Source: Glandiceps talaboti
Taxonomy: Eukaryota; Hemichordata; Enteropneusta; Spengelidae
NCBI RefSeq assembly: GCF_964340395.1
Contig: NC_135555.1
Location: forward strand, 120,001 to 182,000
Direction of reading: 5' to 3'
DNA: 62,000 bases
In this document: piece after piece, positions 14,201 through 28,300 of the stretch
How positions within the stretch are numbered: position 1 is the first letter of the stretch
How the letters are laid out: the number at the start of each line of letters is the position of its first letter
Made by a program: the position numbers and the translations under genes
The notes under the pieces: generated by a model
Database searches by the model: none
What the model was told of the DNA's origin: nothing
Seen by the model: the letters and a program-made list of their open reading frames with translations, nothing else

Positions 14201-15961
14201 ATAAATGATTTCTAATTTTCACTGACATGACGTTGCATACGTCTAAGCAACCTCTGAATGTCAACAAATTTGTGATACTTGATATGAAGGTTTATGAGTC
14301 AATTGCTCACAGTTTTATAACCTTTTATCATTTGGATGAAAGGCAGCAGGTGGTACCGTACTGGGTTCCAACCTGTCCCGAGCTGCACTACTCACCGACA
14401 GGTACTGTACACACATACTTGGTCTTATGACACACTCATAAATAACTTTTTGCTTACATGAAACTATACAAATCTGCTCTTCTTAACATCACAAATTTGA
14501 AGCATTATTAAACAGTGACTGAACTTATTGTCTAACTGCTGTAGGCTTGGTCTATGATTTATGTGCATTATTAAGGTTCATAGATTACTTATAAAATACA
14601 TATCTTGTCTCCTATCATATAATACAGAATTATAGCCACACATTCTTGGCTGACTAAACACCACCACTGTGAGCTCTGATACTTCTTTCCAACTATGGAT
14701 GGTCTGTATTTTTTAATTAATTACTTGATCTGTTGTAATGAGCGTGAATGTATCATAGTTTATGTTAACAACAAAAGGTGTATCAAAACTATGGGTATTA
14801 CTGTACATGTATGTTAAAGTGTATTTTGTATGGTTTTCGAACCAATTAGTACCAGGAAGAGAAGTCGGATAAAATTTATCTAAACCATTTCCATACTTTT
14901 CAAATAACTCCAGAAGAAAACATGGGCAATGAGTCCAAGTGGCTCATAAGTCAATGGACCATAACAAAAATGGTGACAATGTTTTATCAGTAGACAGTGA
15001 CAGATTGCAAACCATACCTCAACAATCTTGATATTGACTTGACACACACAAAACAGCTGAATTTCTCTCTGTCATGAAGAAATTAAGTTTTGTAGACTAG
15101 TACCTGTTTGTTACATGCACATACTACTCATTACCACAGAAATCATTAATCATTAATATCACATAAAGTTTTCAAGAATGACAGTTTTAATCTGTGTAAC
15201 TTTATGCTTACAAATCATATTTAATGGCTCCAGTTGATATGATTTAGTGTGCTATTTTTATCACCAAGACTGGTTTTTATCAGAACTTTATGAACAACTG
15301 AAATTTCAGCAAAATTTGCATATTAATTTAGTTTTTACATATGCCAACTTCCTAATTAGCAACATGAGAAATGAATGATAATGAATTATTATAATGTATG
15401 CAATGTGTAAACTGCAGGAAGTGTAGAGTAAAACTGGGAATAAATCCTCATGGAAGTGCAGAATAGATTATAGAAACTTTGACCACAAAAATATAGTTTA
15501 CGGCTCAAATACAGTTTCTTGAGGAAGAGTTTAGGTATAGTACAGGTATGTAAACGGATCAATGAGAAAATGGGAAAGGGTGAGTAAGATGTTGTGTAAG
15601 AAACTCCAGAACAGTTGAGATGAGTAAAATAGTTTAAGAAACCAATGGGAGAGTTGGGGTATTACCTGGTGTAACCAGATTTAAACTGAATGCCTCCTGT
15701 AACGGCAAAATTGTAGATTTTTGGGCTACACACATTCTTGGAATGCAAAATTCTGAACTTTAGCTATTATACATGATGTACCTACCACTTAATTCGAAAT
15801 TAATGATATGAAACTGTATGAAATTTGAATCTTACAGATTAACATATTGCCTAAATAAAAAGAAACCATTAATTATGCAAATAAACTATTTAAAATTAAG
15901 ATGTAAATGATAACATTTGACTTTTTATGTTTATATTGATTTTTTCTTCTTTTAAAAACAG
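14201..15961. other. No gene seen
   Basis: AT-rich stretch immediately upstream of the first coding exon of gene 1. It ends in a pyrimidine-rich tract and AG (about 15940-15961), a plausible splice acceptor. I therefore infer that at least one untranslated exon lies further upstream, but cannot locate it. Confidence 0.35.
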
Positions 15962-16285
15962 AATTGAAAGGATATAGGAATGGGAGAGGCAGTAGGATGG
16001 GCCTGGTTGTTTTCCAGCATATTTCAGTTTTCTTGTTCCTCTTGTGTTGTTACTCTATCCCCATTGCAGCTATTTCTTTAGGTAAGTATATACATCCTGT
16101 CTGTCAGCTTTAAAATGATAATAATTATTCATCATATATGTAGTTATATTTTATGTATGATGTGTTCATTTTTTAGCACAACTCAACACTGAAGTATTTC
16201 AACAGGGCTATAAAATGTTAGTGTATATGTGTGGATTTGTGTGTGTTTATGTGTGTGTGCATGTGTGTGCTAGTGTGTGTGCGTG

Positions 16286-16316
<31 letters not shown>

Positions 16317-19300
16317 TGTGTGTGTGTACAACTTACAGTCAAAAACTGCCAGACCAATTGCCTTGCCCTTGGTATTAGGTGGGGACATACTTTTGGTCTG
16401 TAGATGAAAATTTTTTCAAATGAAAATGATATTTTACTAAAATAGCAAAATCATCTAGTAGGCAAGACTGAGTAAAAATTCAAAAAGTGTATGCAATATG
16501 CCTAGCAACAAGACCATGCCCATAGCAACAGCCATGTAATAGTGTTTATTACAAAATTAACAACATAAATTAATAGACACGTGAATAAACATTCAAAAAC
16601 TATATGCAAATATCCCTAGCAACAAGACCACGCCCATAGCAACAGCTGATGATGGTGTATAGTGTAAAGGTAACAACATGCTGGATAGGCAGCCATATAA
16701 ATATAACAAAAACTGTACAGTTGTACTACAATGCCATTTCTTCTTGTATCCCTGCTGAGCTGGCTTTCTTATTCTTTTCAACTTCATATAAAATTATTGC
16801 CATGAAAGAGTTTCTGTATGGACAGTTTTCAAAATTACAATATTTGTTATGATATAAAGTAGCCTAGAGACTTGGCTATCGGGCATACATCCTGCATTAT
16901 ATTGAATGGCATGCATTAATTATCTGGCATGCATCCTGCATTATATTGAATGGCATGCATTAATTATCTGGCATACATCCTGCATTATATTGAATGGCAT
17001 GCATTAATTATCTGGCATACATCCTGCATTATATTGAATGGCATGCATTAATTATCTGGCATACATCCTGCATTATATTGAATGGCATGCATTAATTATC
17101 TGGCATACATCCTGCATTATATTGAATGGCATGCATTAATTATCTGGCATACATCCTGCATTATATTGAATGGCATGCATTAATTATCTGGCATACATCC
17201 TGCATTATATTGAATGGCATGCATTAATTATCTGGCGTACATCCTGCATTATATTGAATGGCATGCATTAATTATCTGGCATACATCCTGCATTATATTG
17301 AATGGCATGCATTAATTATCTGGCATGCATACTAGAATCTGTTGAATGACATGCATTAATTATCTGGCATGCATACTAGAATATGTTGAATGGCATACAT
17401 TAATTCTCTGGCACATCATACTGGATTCTGTTGAATGGCATACATTAATTATCTGGCAAACTATATTAGATTCTGCAGAATGATATACATTAGTTATCTG
17501 GCTTGCATGTTGGATTATGTTGAATGACATGCATGGATTATCTTCATGCATGCTGGATTGTATTGAATGGCATGCATTAATTGTCTGGCACACCATGCTG
17601 GATTCTGTTGAATGGCATGAATTTATTATCTTCATGCATGCTGGATTCTGTTAAATGGCATGCATTAATTATCTGGCATGCCATACTTGATCTTGGTGAA
17701 TGGCATGCATTAATTATCTGGCATGCCACACCCATAGCAACAGCCAAATGATCGCGTATATTGCAAAGATAACAGGGAATAATAGACAAGTGAATAAACA
17801 TTCAAAAAATGTATGTAAATGTGCCTAGGAACAAGACCACACCCATAGCAACAGCCAAATGATCATGTATATCGCAAAGGTAACAAGGGATTCATAGTCA
17901 AGTGAATGAAGATTCCATCAAATCATCCTCCCAAATTTAGGACAAAATTATGTCAGTGTGCTAAAGAGTAATTATTGTAATATCTATGATTCACTGATCT
18001 AGGGAGTAAGAATCTCATAATAATTTATGCATATTTACCAATTTCTAATTTCCTTTCTAGATATCTGTGGTACTCGTATTACAGAAACGATCCTTGAAGA
18101 AGATTCTCATGGTTATATTGTATCTCCTAATTATCCGAATGTTTCTGATTCAGATCGAACTTGTAAATTGCGTTTAAAAGCTCCAGTTGCACACTATATT
18201 AGAATTCACTTTGTTGCTTTTGATTTAGAAGATTGTGATCACTGCAAGTAAGTCTACACATTATCTAGCAATTGTACATCTGCTTTAGTATTATTAAGCC
18301 ATATTGAGTGCATTCAGTAGCATGTCCACTGATGAAAGTGACAATTAAGGGGACATATTGCATGTTACTCAAAATTTGTATTTTTAGTATTTTTAAGTAG
18401 ATCATTACAGCATATCTTTAAAGTTTCTGGAAGGATGGTGGTGATGGCTATTTACAAATCATGGTGTCTTGATCAGCTTTGAAAATCTTACTTCGTATAG
18501 AATAAAGAATGTATAGTATTTCACTATGATAATACAGAATACTACTAAACAAAGTAAATTGGAACTAAAAAGGAATTCAGCCAATCATAGCACTGTAAAA
18601 GTTATGGTATGACAGGAGTTATTTTCACAAAACAGTTCTACATGAAATTTGTGGGATTCACCACTGTCAATGATACCTGTCAAACACTACTCATGTGAAG
18701 TGATTTGACTAAGTCTCTATTCAAGTTGTGGTTATGCCATGCCCGTTTTTACCTAACAAAAAAAATATGTATATCCCATGCTTCTAAGAAACCCACAACA
18801 CAATTCCAATATTTACACTGAAAATTATGATATTGAGATACAGAGAGCACACAAGAAGGTTTCAAGGCAAAGTGCAATTCTTTAATCTGTTAATCCATTT
18901 CACCAGTAGTCACACAGAAGTAGAATAGGGGCTAGCTGCAAATGATTCATTTTTTGAAAATGTAACTATGTACATAACAGAAACATTTTTCTTGCAGGTG
19001 TGAACTATTGGTTATTGGAGATCCAGACATTACAATTTTGAGTCTTGGTAGAAGTTACTGTGGAGCTGTGTTACCTCCAGACTATGTGACATATAAAAAT
19101 AGACTTATATTAACCTTTAGTTCTGATGACAGTGTTCCTAGTAATGGTTTCAATATAGAGTATACAGTCATTCCAGATAAAGATACACGTAAGTCATGAA
19201 AAACAACAAAGCAGTCTGGTCCTAAACCTGATTTTTTAATAACCGGTGATCTACCTCATGTTTTTGCTGATTAAATATCTGTGAGACCTACTGATTATGG

Positions 19301-22300
19301 ATGTGCATGATGACACTCTGACATCCTTAAGATTTTGAAATATTCGATAGTATGCTAATTAAGGCTCTGCATGATGGCAAATGGCACCCTTGCATATTTT
19401 TTGCCCTCCCTTGACTTCTGAAGACATAAAGTCAATCTGTCAGAACTGTATGACAATATTTACTATGAGAATATGGTTAACCTATTTTCTTATCTTTAAA
19501 GCTCGATGTGTGCAGAAAGTAAGTGGGACTCCTTTTGATGCGATCACAAGACAAGGCAACTTTTCCAGTCCCAATTTTCCAGACCAATTCCCATCAAATG
19601 TACACTGTATATATCATTTTGAAGCCAAAAGTACACTGAATTCATCTACCTCACAGAACAGTTTTATCCGACTCATTTTTAGTGATTTTCTCCTTGAAGA
19701 TTCTGCTTACTCTTGCCAACACTATGTTAAGGTAATTATAAATTATATATTGGTCATATAAACAAAAAATCTGGTGATGAAGTAAAAATATAAATTGCAG
19801 CAGTATGTTTATTTCATGTAGACTATATTTCATGTACACGGATGGAATTTAGAAGAAAAAAAAACTAAGCCGTTATATCCATCATTTGGTTGGTTTAACT
19901 GATGTAGATAAATTTGAAATTTGATTTGCAAAAATAAGTTGTGGTGACTGTCTAGTCAATCTTTTAGGCAACATCTGGAATGCTGTTATTAGCAATTTTA
20001 TAATCAATCACATGTACAATGTTAACATTCAAGCATTCTCTATGTTGTTTAGTTTTTATACGATTGGTAGTTCTGTGACTGTACTTTCCCATATGTCACC
20101 TTTAATACAGGATTGAAAATAACATAGTATGTAGCTATGTAACCTACCTACACAATTGACTTCATTATGAGGACCTATAACTGTTGCCATAGCAATGGGA
20201 TTAAGCTCTTATACAGCTTGTGGTATAGGAGTTAGTTATTATATTGCCCTCACTTTGTGCCTTGACTGCCATAAATCTTAACATTCAACAGTTTCATAAT
20301 GTAAACAACATACATCAGCAAAATTCTTGTTGGTGTTGTGAATTTTATATTGATTCTACAGATTTTGGATAGAACTGACTTGAGTTAAGATTTGTTAGCT
20401 CTTTTTTAGACAAATCTATGTTTTCTAAGTTCTAAATTGCATGTGAATTGCACAATTGTGCTTTTTTGTTCTTTAATGAAGCCTTATAGCCACAGAATGT
20501 TTTCTAGGGTGTGAAACTAGTTAGATATTCCAGCTGTTTTTTACTCAATACATCATATTTCACTGTTACAGTACTGTACACCATACATGTATATCATAGG
20601 AAAGCCTATGGTGAAAGTGACCTTACCTGTTGATGGTTTATTTAACCATTCTGATCCATGAGTATAAAAGATTTATGTACTTTGGCCACTATAAGGGACA
20701 ATGTTTTGAGATTGATTTTTAGCACAACTGAACTGAGGTCCAGTAGTGCTACAGGCATGCATGGTTTCTGTGTCTGTGTGTTTAAATGACTTAATAAAGA
20801 CAAAAAAAGCCAGACCGATTGCCTTAGCATATGGTGGGGACATTACCTAGGGTGTGTAGATCGAAATTAGGTCAAATGAAAATGATTGTATCAGATGTGT
20901 TTGTTTTGGGGTCAAGAAATGTGATTTTTCGTTAAAAAAAACAAACAAGAAAACCATAAACTCCAAAACTACCTAGCAGATTGACCTGGAATTTGTTTTG
21001 ATTGTGCAAATAAAGGTTTGTTCATGACATAGTGATCCCAGGTCTAAAATATGAAATCTGAATTCCAAAACTACTGGGCCGATTGTGCTGAAATGTAAAA
21101 TCAAATCTAACCTAGAGACTTGCTGTGGTCACTCACTATCACAGGGAAGTGCATGTTTTCATTTGTGCCAAACAGCATTGCTGTCTCACCTGATAGCAAA
21201 TACATCCCTGGGTTTTCAAGTCATGACATTCTCTGCCAGTTTAAATAATATTTCAGACTGTTTAATTCGTTTTGATGGTGTAATGTTCAGGAACTCATGA
21301 AATTCTTCTACACCCATTTTGTTGTTAATTGTTTCTTTGCACTACCCTACTTTACCCTAATCCTAAGCAGCAGTTTCAGTACTTCTGTTGAAAATGGCTG
21401 CAAGGTAAATTAATGCTATATGGCAGATTTTGATTAAAGAATGATTTCTTTTCAATAGACTTTGATTTTAGATCATTTGTTGTTGTTAATTGTGATATAT
21501 TTATATTTTTACAGATTTGGGATTCGGATGATATGAATGAAGATTCTTTTATTGGTCAGTACTGTGGAAATAAACGCCCTCCAGCCATCCAATCCAGTGG
21601 CAATGCCCTGGTGATGTCATTTTATGCTACAAATAATACCTATGGTTTAGGATTTAGTTTACAGTATGAATTTGTTACAGGTGAGTCTCTTCATTCTCAT
21701 TTGTTTAGCCTTTATCAAATGCTATTCTTATCCAAAGTGTATGATTGTGTTATATTTTGCTTTTTAGCCCCCAACGACCTAAGGCTTAGCCTGGAGGGTC
21801 TATTACATTGGGCCTGCATATCCATGCATGTGTTCACCCTTCATATGTCTGGCATGCAACAACTGATTCCAACCAACCCTGGCACAATTACTATGCGAGA
21901 CATAATTTACATACCTTTGTTTTGCAACAGAATGAAATATTGCCAAATAGCCGTCATATTTGTTGTTAGATGTTCCAATATGCATCATAACTTGGAGGTG
22001 CACTTCATAGTGACTCCATTCAAGTGCCTACACCCATATTATCAAATATGAACTTTCTTTTAAGACTTGACCTTTGACCTTGAAAGTCTTCTTCAAGGTC
22101 AAATAGACAAATTTGGGTTATCTTAATAGCTTTATTAAGAATCAAACATTTCAAGTGATATTTTAATCATGACTTGGGTTTCACTATGTGAGGCATATAC
22201 ATGTCACTTAATTTCACAACCATAACATGTAAATAAAGCAAAATGACAGCCATGTTTGTGATAAACAAGCACATTTTGTCTGTTATCTCCAAAAGTTTTA

Positions 22301-25300
22301 TACACATGTGCACCATTCAAGTGTCTACTCCCACATTATCAGTGATGAGCTTTCTAATAAGGTATTAATTGACCTTAACAAACATTATCAGGGTGAAATG
22401 ATCAAACTTTTTTTCTCTATGTTAACCCAAGAAGTTGAATTTCTATATCCATATAAGCAATGATAAACATTCTTTTTATACGTTGACCTTGACCTCCATA
22501 TTCAAGGTCAAATGACAAGTCAATAAATTATGAAGTTTTACATACATTCAAATTTGCACAATAACTTTATCATATGGCACACCAGTGGGGGGCAGCAGTG
22601 TCTGCTATGCATATGCAACGTTTCAGTTTTGTAGATTAACATATTACACAATTATGTACAAGTATACTGAAATTTTTTATCTTAAATTGCATCAGTCCAC
22701 TCCTGTAAAATTAACATTTTTTATTCAGTATCTTGATTGATACTGAAAAATTGTCTGCTTCCAATTCTGTCTTGTTTGATTATATAGTGAATTCATTGTT
22801 TTATACACCACAAGTACAGTCATAGTTATAATCGTGACAGTGCATATGATGTATTGTGCAACATGATGTCACCTAATAATATATATAGTCAAGTAACTGT
22901 AAATAGATGAACAAAACCCACAGAGTTTGTAGTTAGTAAATTTCAAGTTTCATGACAACTTAAATATTTTGGTGGTTATACTGTCAGCTAGTACTCCACA
23001 AGTGTATTATGTCCTGAAATGATTGCATATACAAGCAATATCTGTTACTTTTTCATCACCACTACAGTTTGATAATTACTCATATCAGTTTACTTGAAGT
23101 GCTAGTAGTTCTGATTCAAATAATGTGTCATTCTTTTATAGTCAAATTGTATCTGTCATGATACCAGTCACCATTTTGATATGACGTAAAGAACAAGTCA
23201 CATATGTTTTACATGAATTTAATTCACATCTTGAGGAATAAATTACAATGAATAGTATAAATATGATTTATGAATCATTTATTAGCAACTAAAATCTAAT
23301 TTCTGCTAAAATTCTTATAAAAAATGTACATAAAAAAATTGATGCACTTTTGCTTTTCATTAATATTTTTTCTTTGATATTATAATTTTCAAAAATAGTA
23401 ATACTCATATTTGCATTTTTTTCCCTATTTCTGTTTAAAGGAGAATGGTTAAATAAACCATCAACAGGTAAGGTCATTTTCACCATAGGCTCTCCTGTGA
23501 TATACATGTATGGTGTAGTACTGTAACAGTGAGATTTCTGTGATTGTTTTCTTCAAGGTAAAAGTGCCTCAGAGACCACTTTCCTTATTAAACACATACT
23601 TTGGTAGCCATGTTAGATTTTAAAATGGTTTAAATTTGATATCATTGTGACCTCTATTTCAAAAGCCTGTACAGTGTACAGTGAATTTTTTTGAACAAAG
23701 TAACATCAAGTTGCACCTCACCAATCACTCATCTTTACTATAGGTATATGTCATGCAACTTGCAAATTGTAATTGGAAGGGCTTAACCAAGATATACCAA
23801 GAGTCTGTCCATTTGTCATCTGTATCACCAATATCTCAAAAACTCCCAACTGCTTTAAAATGAAATTTGGCATAGAGATTCTATGAGCTAATGGTGAGAG
23901 CTGATTAGGTTATGGTAAACATCCTATGAAAATTAATGATGCATTTCCATAAATATCTTCAGAATGTAAGCTTTGAACTTCATATAATTTAGTACACATG
24001 TTCATGATATTAACAAAACACATATTACCTTCAAAGCTTGTTGATATAGCTCATAATGTTAACAAATTATTTGCATAGTTAATGATTTTTAGGTAGGCAA
24101 TATCATACATGTGCAAGCTTCAAATTTCAAATAACTTGGTATGTACATTGATTGCAACAAAGTGTACATATCCTATGAAACTTGATGATTGCCTTTTACT
24201 CATTGTAACTGCAATGAGTCATTCAGGCTTTTTGTTAGAAGCAAGTAGCAGGTGAAATGCGCACCTACTGTAGTCATTTCTCTTGCTACTTTGTCTTTAC
24301 CTACACAGCTAATAAACAGAAGTCAATTATATATTGAACTCTTAATCAACAAAGGCAAAATGCAAACAACATAAAAGATTGAACAGAGATGGATTTTCAA
24401 TTGAAAACATAAAAGATTGGACATTGCTATAATGATAACAAAAACCGCAAACAATGCTTTAAACAGGACATGACTTCCATGATCTTGCAGAGTGCATCTT
24501 TGGAGACTTCCAATGTTTACACTATTATCTTGATCACAGGGTGATTAGATCAGCTCAACAGAGGCACTGCTATCACCCATTTATTTGTTATCTACCACAT
24601 TGAACAAAATAGTTTTAGTTTGTGTCTATCTCAGTAAACCGAGACCGTAAGTAGTATCAAACTGCTACTTGCTTTTGACAAAATTTTAGTTTGCTATCCT
24701 TGTTTTGTCAAAAATGTACACTATTTCTTGGTATAATTCTGTTAGAGCTAAAGTCAGCCTATTAGTGAGAAACTAATGCAAAGTAGCACTTTCCAGTTTA
24801 CGTCTGGTTATTTGTCAGATGGGACAATCTCAGATTAAAAGACAATTGTATTGCCACCAGTGTTTACAATGAACTCTATTTGTATAAAATGGATGCCTGT
24901 CTTTATATTGTTATTTTCCCTTCTCAGAATGTGGTGCTAATATTTTAGATCCCATTGGTGGTGTACTGGTGAAACGTCCTGTTTCTGTCTCTGATGCTGA
25001 ATACTTGTTCTATGACTGCATATGGACTATATCAGCTCCAGTTGATAGAAAGATATTCATTTATGCCAAGAGATTTCCTGCCAGTTCGGGTAAGTAATTC
25101 TTTTCGATATCAACATGGTTGTATACAAGATCATAAAACTTAGAATTACGAAAACCAAGACATTATCTTTTTCTCCAGCACAGTAGCTATCGATCATCCT
25201 GTCAATCTCATGTGATTTAAGATTATGTATATCATAACTCCTTGTTAAAAAAATATATTAGTATTTGAATGTTTATCATGATCACTACCCAATATGGCAA

Positions 25301-28300
25301 AAAGAAATGAAAACATAAAAATGAATTTATTAGACCGGATAGTACCTTAGGATAACAACAACAAAAAATTAGTAACTATGCTACTATTTTCCATAAATTC
25401 CAATGGTAAGCTTATGATAATTATTAGTATTTCATATAACTTAAATGTTACTCAGGATATTTTCCCATTTTATCCATGTAGAATCTTTAAATGGTAGTGA
25501 GAATTCCCTGGAAATCTACAGTGGCATGACCTCCAGGTCATCCATATTATCTACCAAACATAACTCGTGGAGTAGTCCAATCTTCAGTTCAAGCAACCAT
25601 CTGTATATCAGATTACAAGCCAAGTTCTTCAGTAGTGATCTTCTAGTAGCTGTTTATGCAACTTTTTCAATTGCACGTAAGTTCAACTTTATAGTTAAGT
25701 TCTATTCTACATTTGAAACACGACATAAGACTGATTTACATTTTACAGAGTTTATCTAAGATCTTCTATTTGTACAGTGCCAGAGAGTATTACTAATGGA
25801 TACTAGGTGCTCAATCATGTCCTATCAAAATGACCACAAGATGAAATGCTAATTTCTGTTTAAATTACACTCGATTCAAAAATATAACCGCATCTGTTCT
25901 TAGTTAGAATCTTTCATGGATATATGAGTGGAAGCAACATTAAACATCATAAATTCCTGAAACATTTGCCCAAATAGATTATACTGAAACTGACAATATT
26001 TTTTAAGTATATTTATGGCAAAACCAGCTAATCTTTTATTCCCCTTTCACAAATGTTCATCTCAAACTCACAGTTAATCATGTTCGCTTAATAACTAAAT
26101 TGAAGGTAGTATACATTTTAAGGTTTGACGAGACTCGCAAGTTGTGCTGCTTGTAGATATGTACTTGGAATGAAGTTGTATATATGCCCTGAAAAGTGGG
26201 AACAAGGTTTATTACTTGTAGTATATGTGCAAATTTCACCCTCCAGGTATATATCTACAATGTGAACACCAGGTGATTCTAATCACTTTGAAATATGTAC
26301 AGTAACAACTACACTACAGTAAGCCTGCAACATCAAAGGCAGGCATCATTGCATCACTTTGGCGATTCCATTACATCTAGGTAAATTCATCTTGATGTAT
26401 GACATTGTCAATTTTATTTCAAAATTATTTTGAATTCTATGATATTCACTAAAAAAATGAATTGCACTGCAAATATTTTCTGTTCGTATCATATCTTTTA
26501 TTCATTGAACATGTATCATTTGAAATGAAAATACTGATTTACTTTTTCTATGTCCCTTTAAATTTGTGACAGCTTGCTGTCTTAAAACCTGCACTAGCTG
26601 CAAGTAGGACTGACATTTTTTAGCCCCATGCACCCTCATATCGCTGGCATTCAGAGAGCGATTTCAACCAAAACTGGCACAAAAGTTGGCAGCCATATTT
26701 GTTGTTAAATTTCACAATATGCTTCATAACTTTGGAAGTGTAATACATAGTGGCTCTATTCAAGTGTCTATACACCCATATTTTCAGATATGAGTTTTTT
26801 AAGACCTTGACCTTTGACCCGGAAAGTCTGCATTAAGGTCAAATAGTCAAATTTTGGCTATCTTCATAGCTTTTTAAATCAAACATTTCAAGTGATAACA
26901 TTTTAATAGTGACTTGGGTTTGACTGAGGTATATGCAAGTCACTTAATTTCATGACCTTGACCTGTATATCAAATGGAAGCCATATTTGTGATAGAAAAG
27001 CACATTTTGCTTGTTATCTTCAAAAGTTTGATACATATGGACATCAGAAGAGCTTTCTAATGAGACCATGCCCTTTGACCTTTACAAAACATTTTCAAGG
27101 TGAAAACTGACCAAAGTATTTCTTTCTATCATCACTCAAGAAATTGAATACACAAAGACACCATTTAAAAGTTATATTCCAAAGGTCAGCTTTCTTTTTA
27201 TACCTTGACCTTTGATTTTGACCTAAATATTCAATGTCAAATAGCAAATTGGTCAATAAACTATTAAGTTTTGTATTTAGAGACACCATTCAAATTTGTA
27301 CAATAACTTTGCCATAAAACACACAAGTTCCCTGTAGTCTTCGAGTGAAGGCTTCTTCATCAAGTAACCAAAAGATATATTCACTAAAAAATTCAGTAAC
27401 AGGTTTAAATAATGATCAACATTGAAGTTATTGATTTTTGGCTGCAGACCCAAGTTTGATTTTATTTATCATGTATACAGGTACAAAAAATATGTTCACC
27501 CACAGGTAATTCACTTCTTTGCGTAAGTTATTGTATCTATTAGTATTAACAGAACATTTTCAAAAAAATATCCAGTTGCAGCTAGTGCAGTTTTAAAGAG
27601 TAAATTATGACAATGCTGTTAAGCTTTTCTTTTTATACCATATATGACCTTTGACTTTGACCTCCACATTCAAGTTCAGAGAGCAAATTGGTCAATAAAC
27701 TATAAAATGTGTATCTAGAGACACCATTAAAGTGCCTGCACCTATATTCATAGAGGTTAGCTTTCAAGCACTATGCTAAAGTTTTGACCTTTGACCTTCA
27801 TCTTCAAGGTCAAATAGTTATATTGTTCTATGTATTTTGAAGTTTCATCCCAAAAGACACAATTCAAATGTGTACATCCATATTGTTAGCATTATGGTTA
27901 CTATTAAGACAGACCTTTGACCATAGCCTTTATTTTCAAGGTCAACTTAAATTTTCAAAATAATTTTGCCGTACAACAAACCAGTTGGGGTCTTTGTTTT
28001 ATATGAATTAAGGCTTGTCATTGTTTGCTATGAACAGTTACATCTACATCATGGTATAAACATAATATGTTATCAAAGACAATAATGAAATATAACTGTT
28101 TCTTTGACTCAGATGGTGGATCGTGTCCAGATGGGTTTTTCAAGTGTGGTCATAATCGATGTATAAATTACAGTCTAGTTTGTGATGGCTTTAATCATTG
28201 TCTGGAGTCAGCAGAACTTGATGAGAGTGAATACAGTGATGAAGACAACTGTACATATACTACAACTGTACAACATACCAGTGGTAGATACTTTATTTTT

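Noticed and set aside
13838-14267. Open frames over the TACTG array
   Set aside because: Pentanucleotide repeats read without stops in several frames; no domain.
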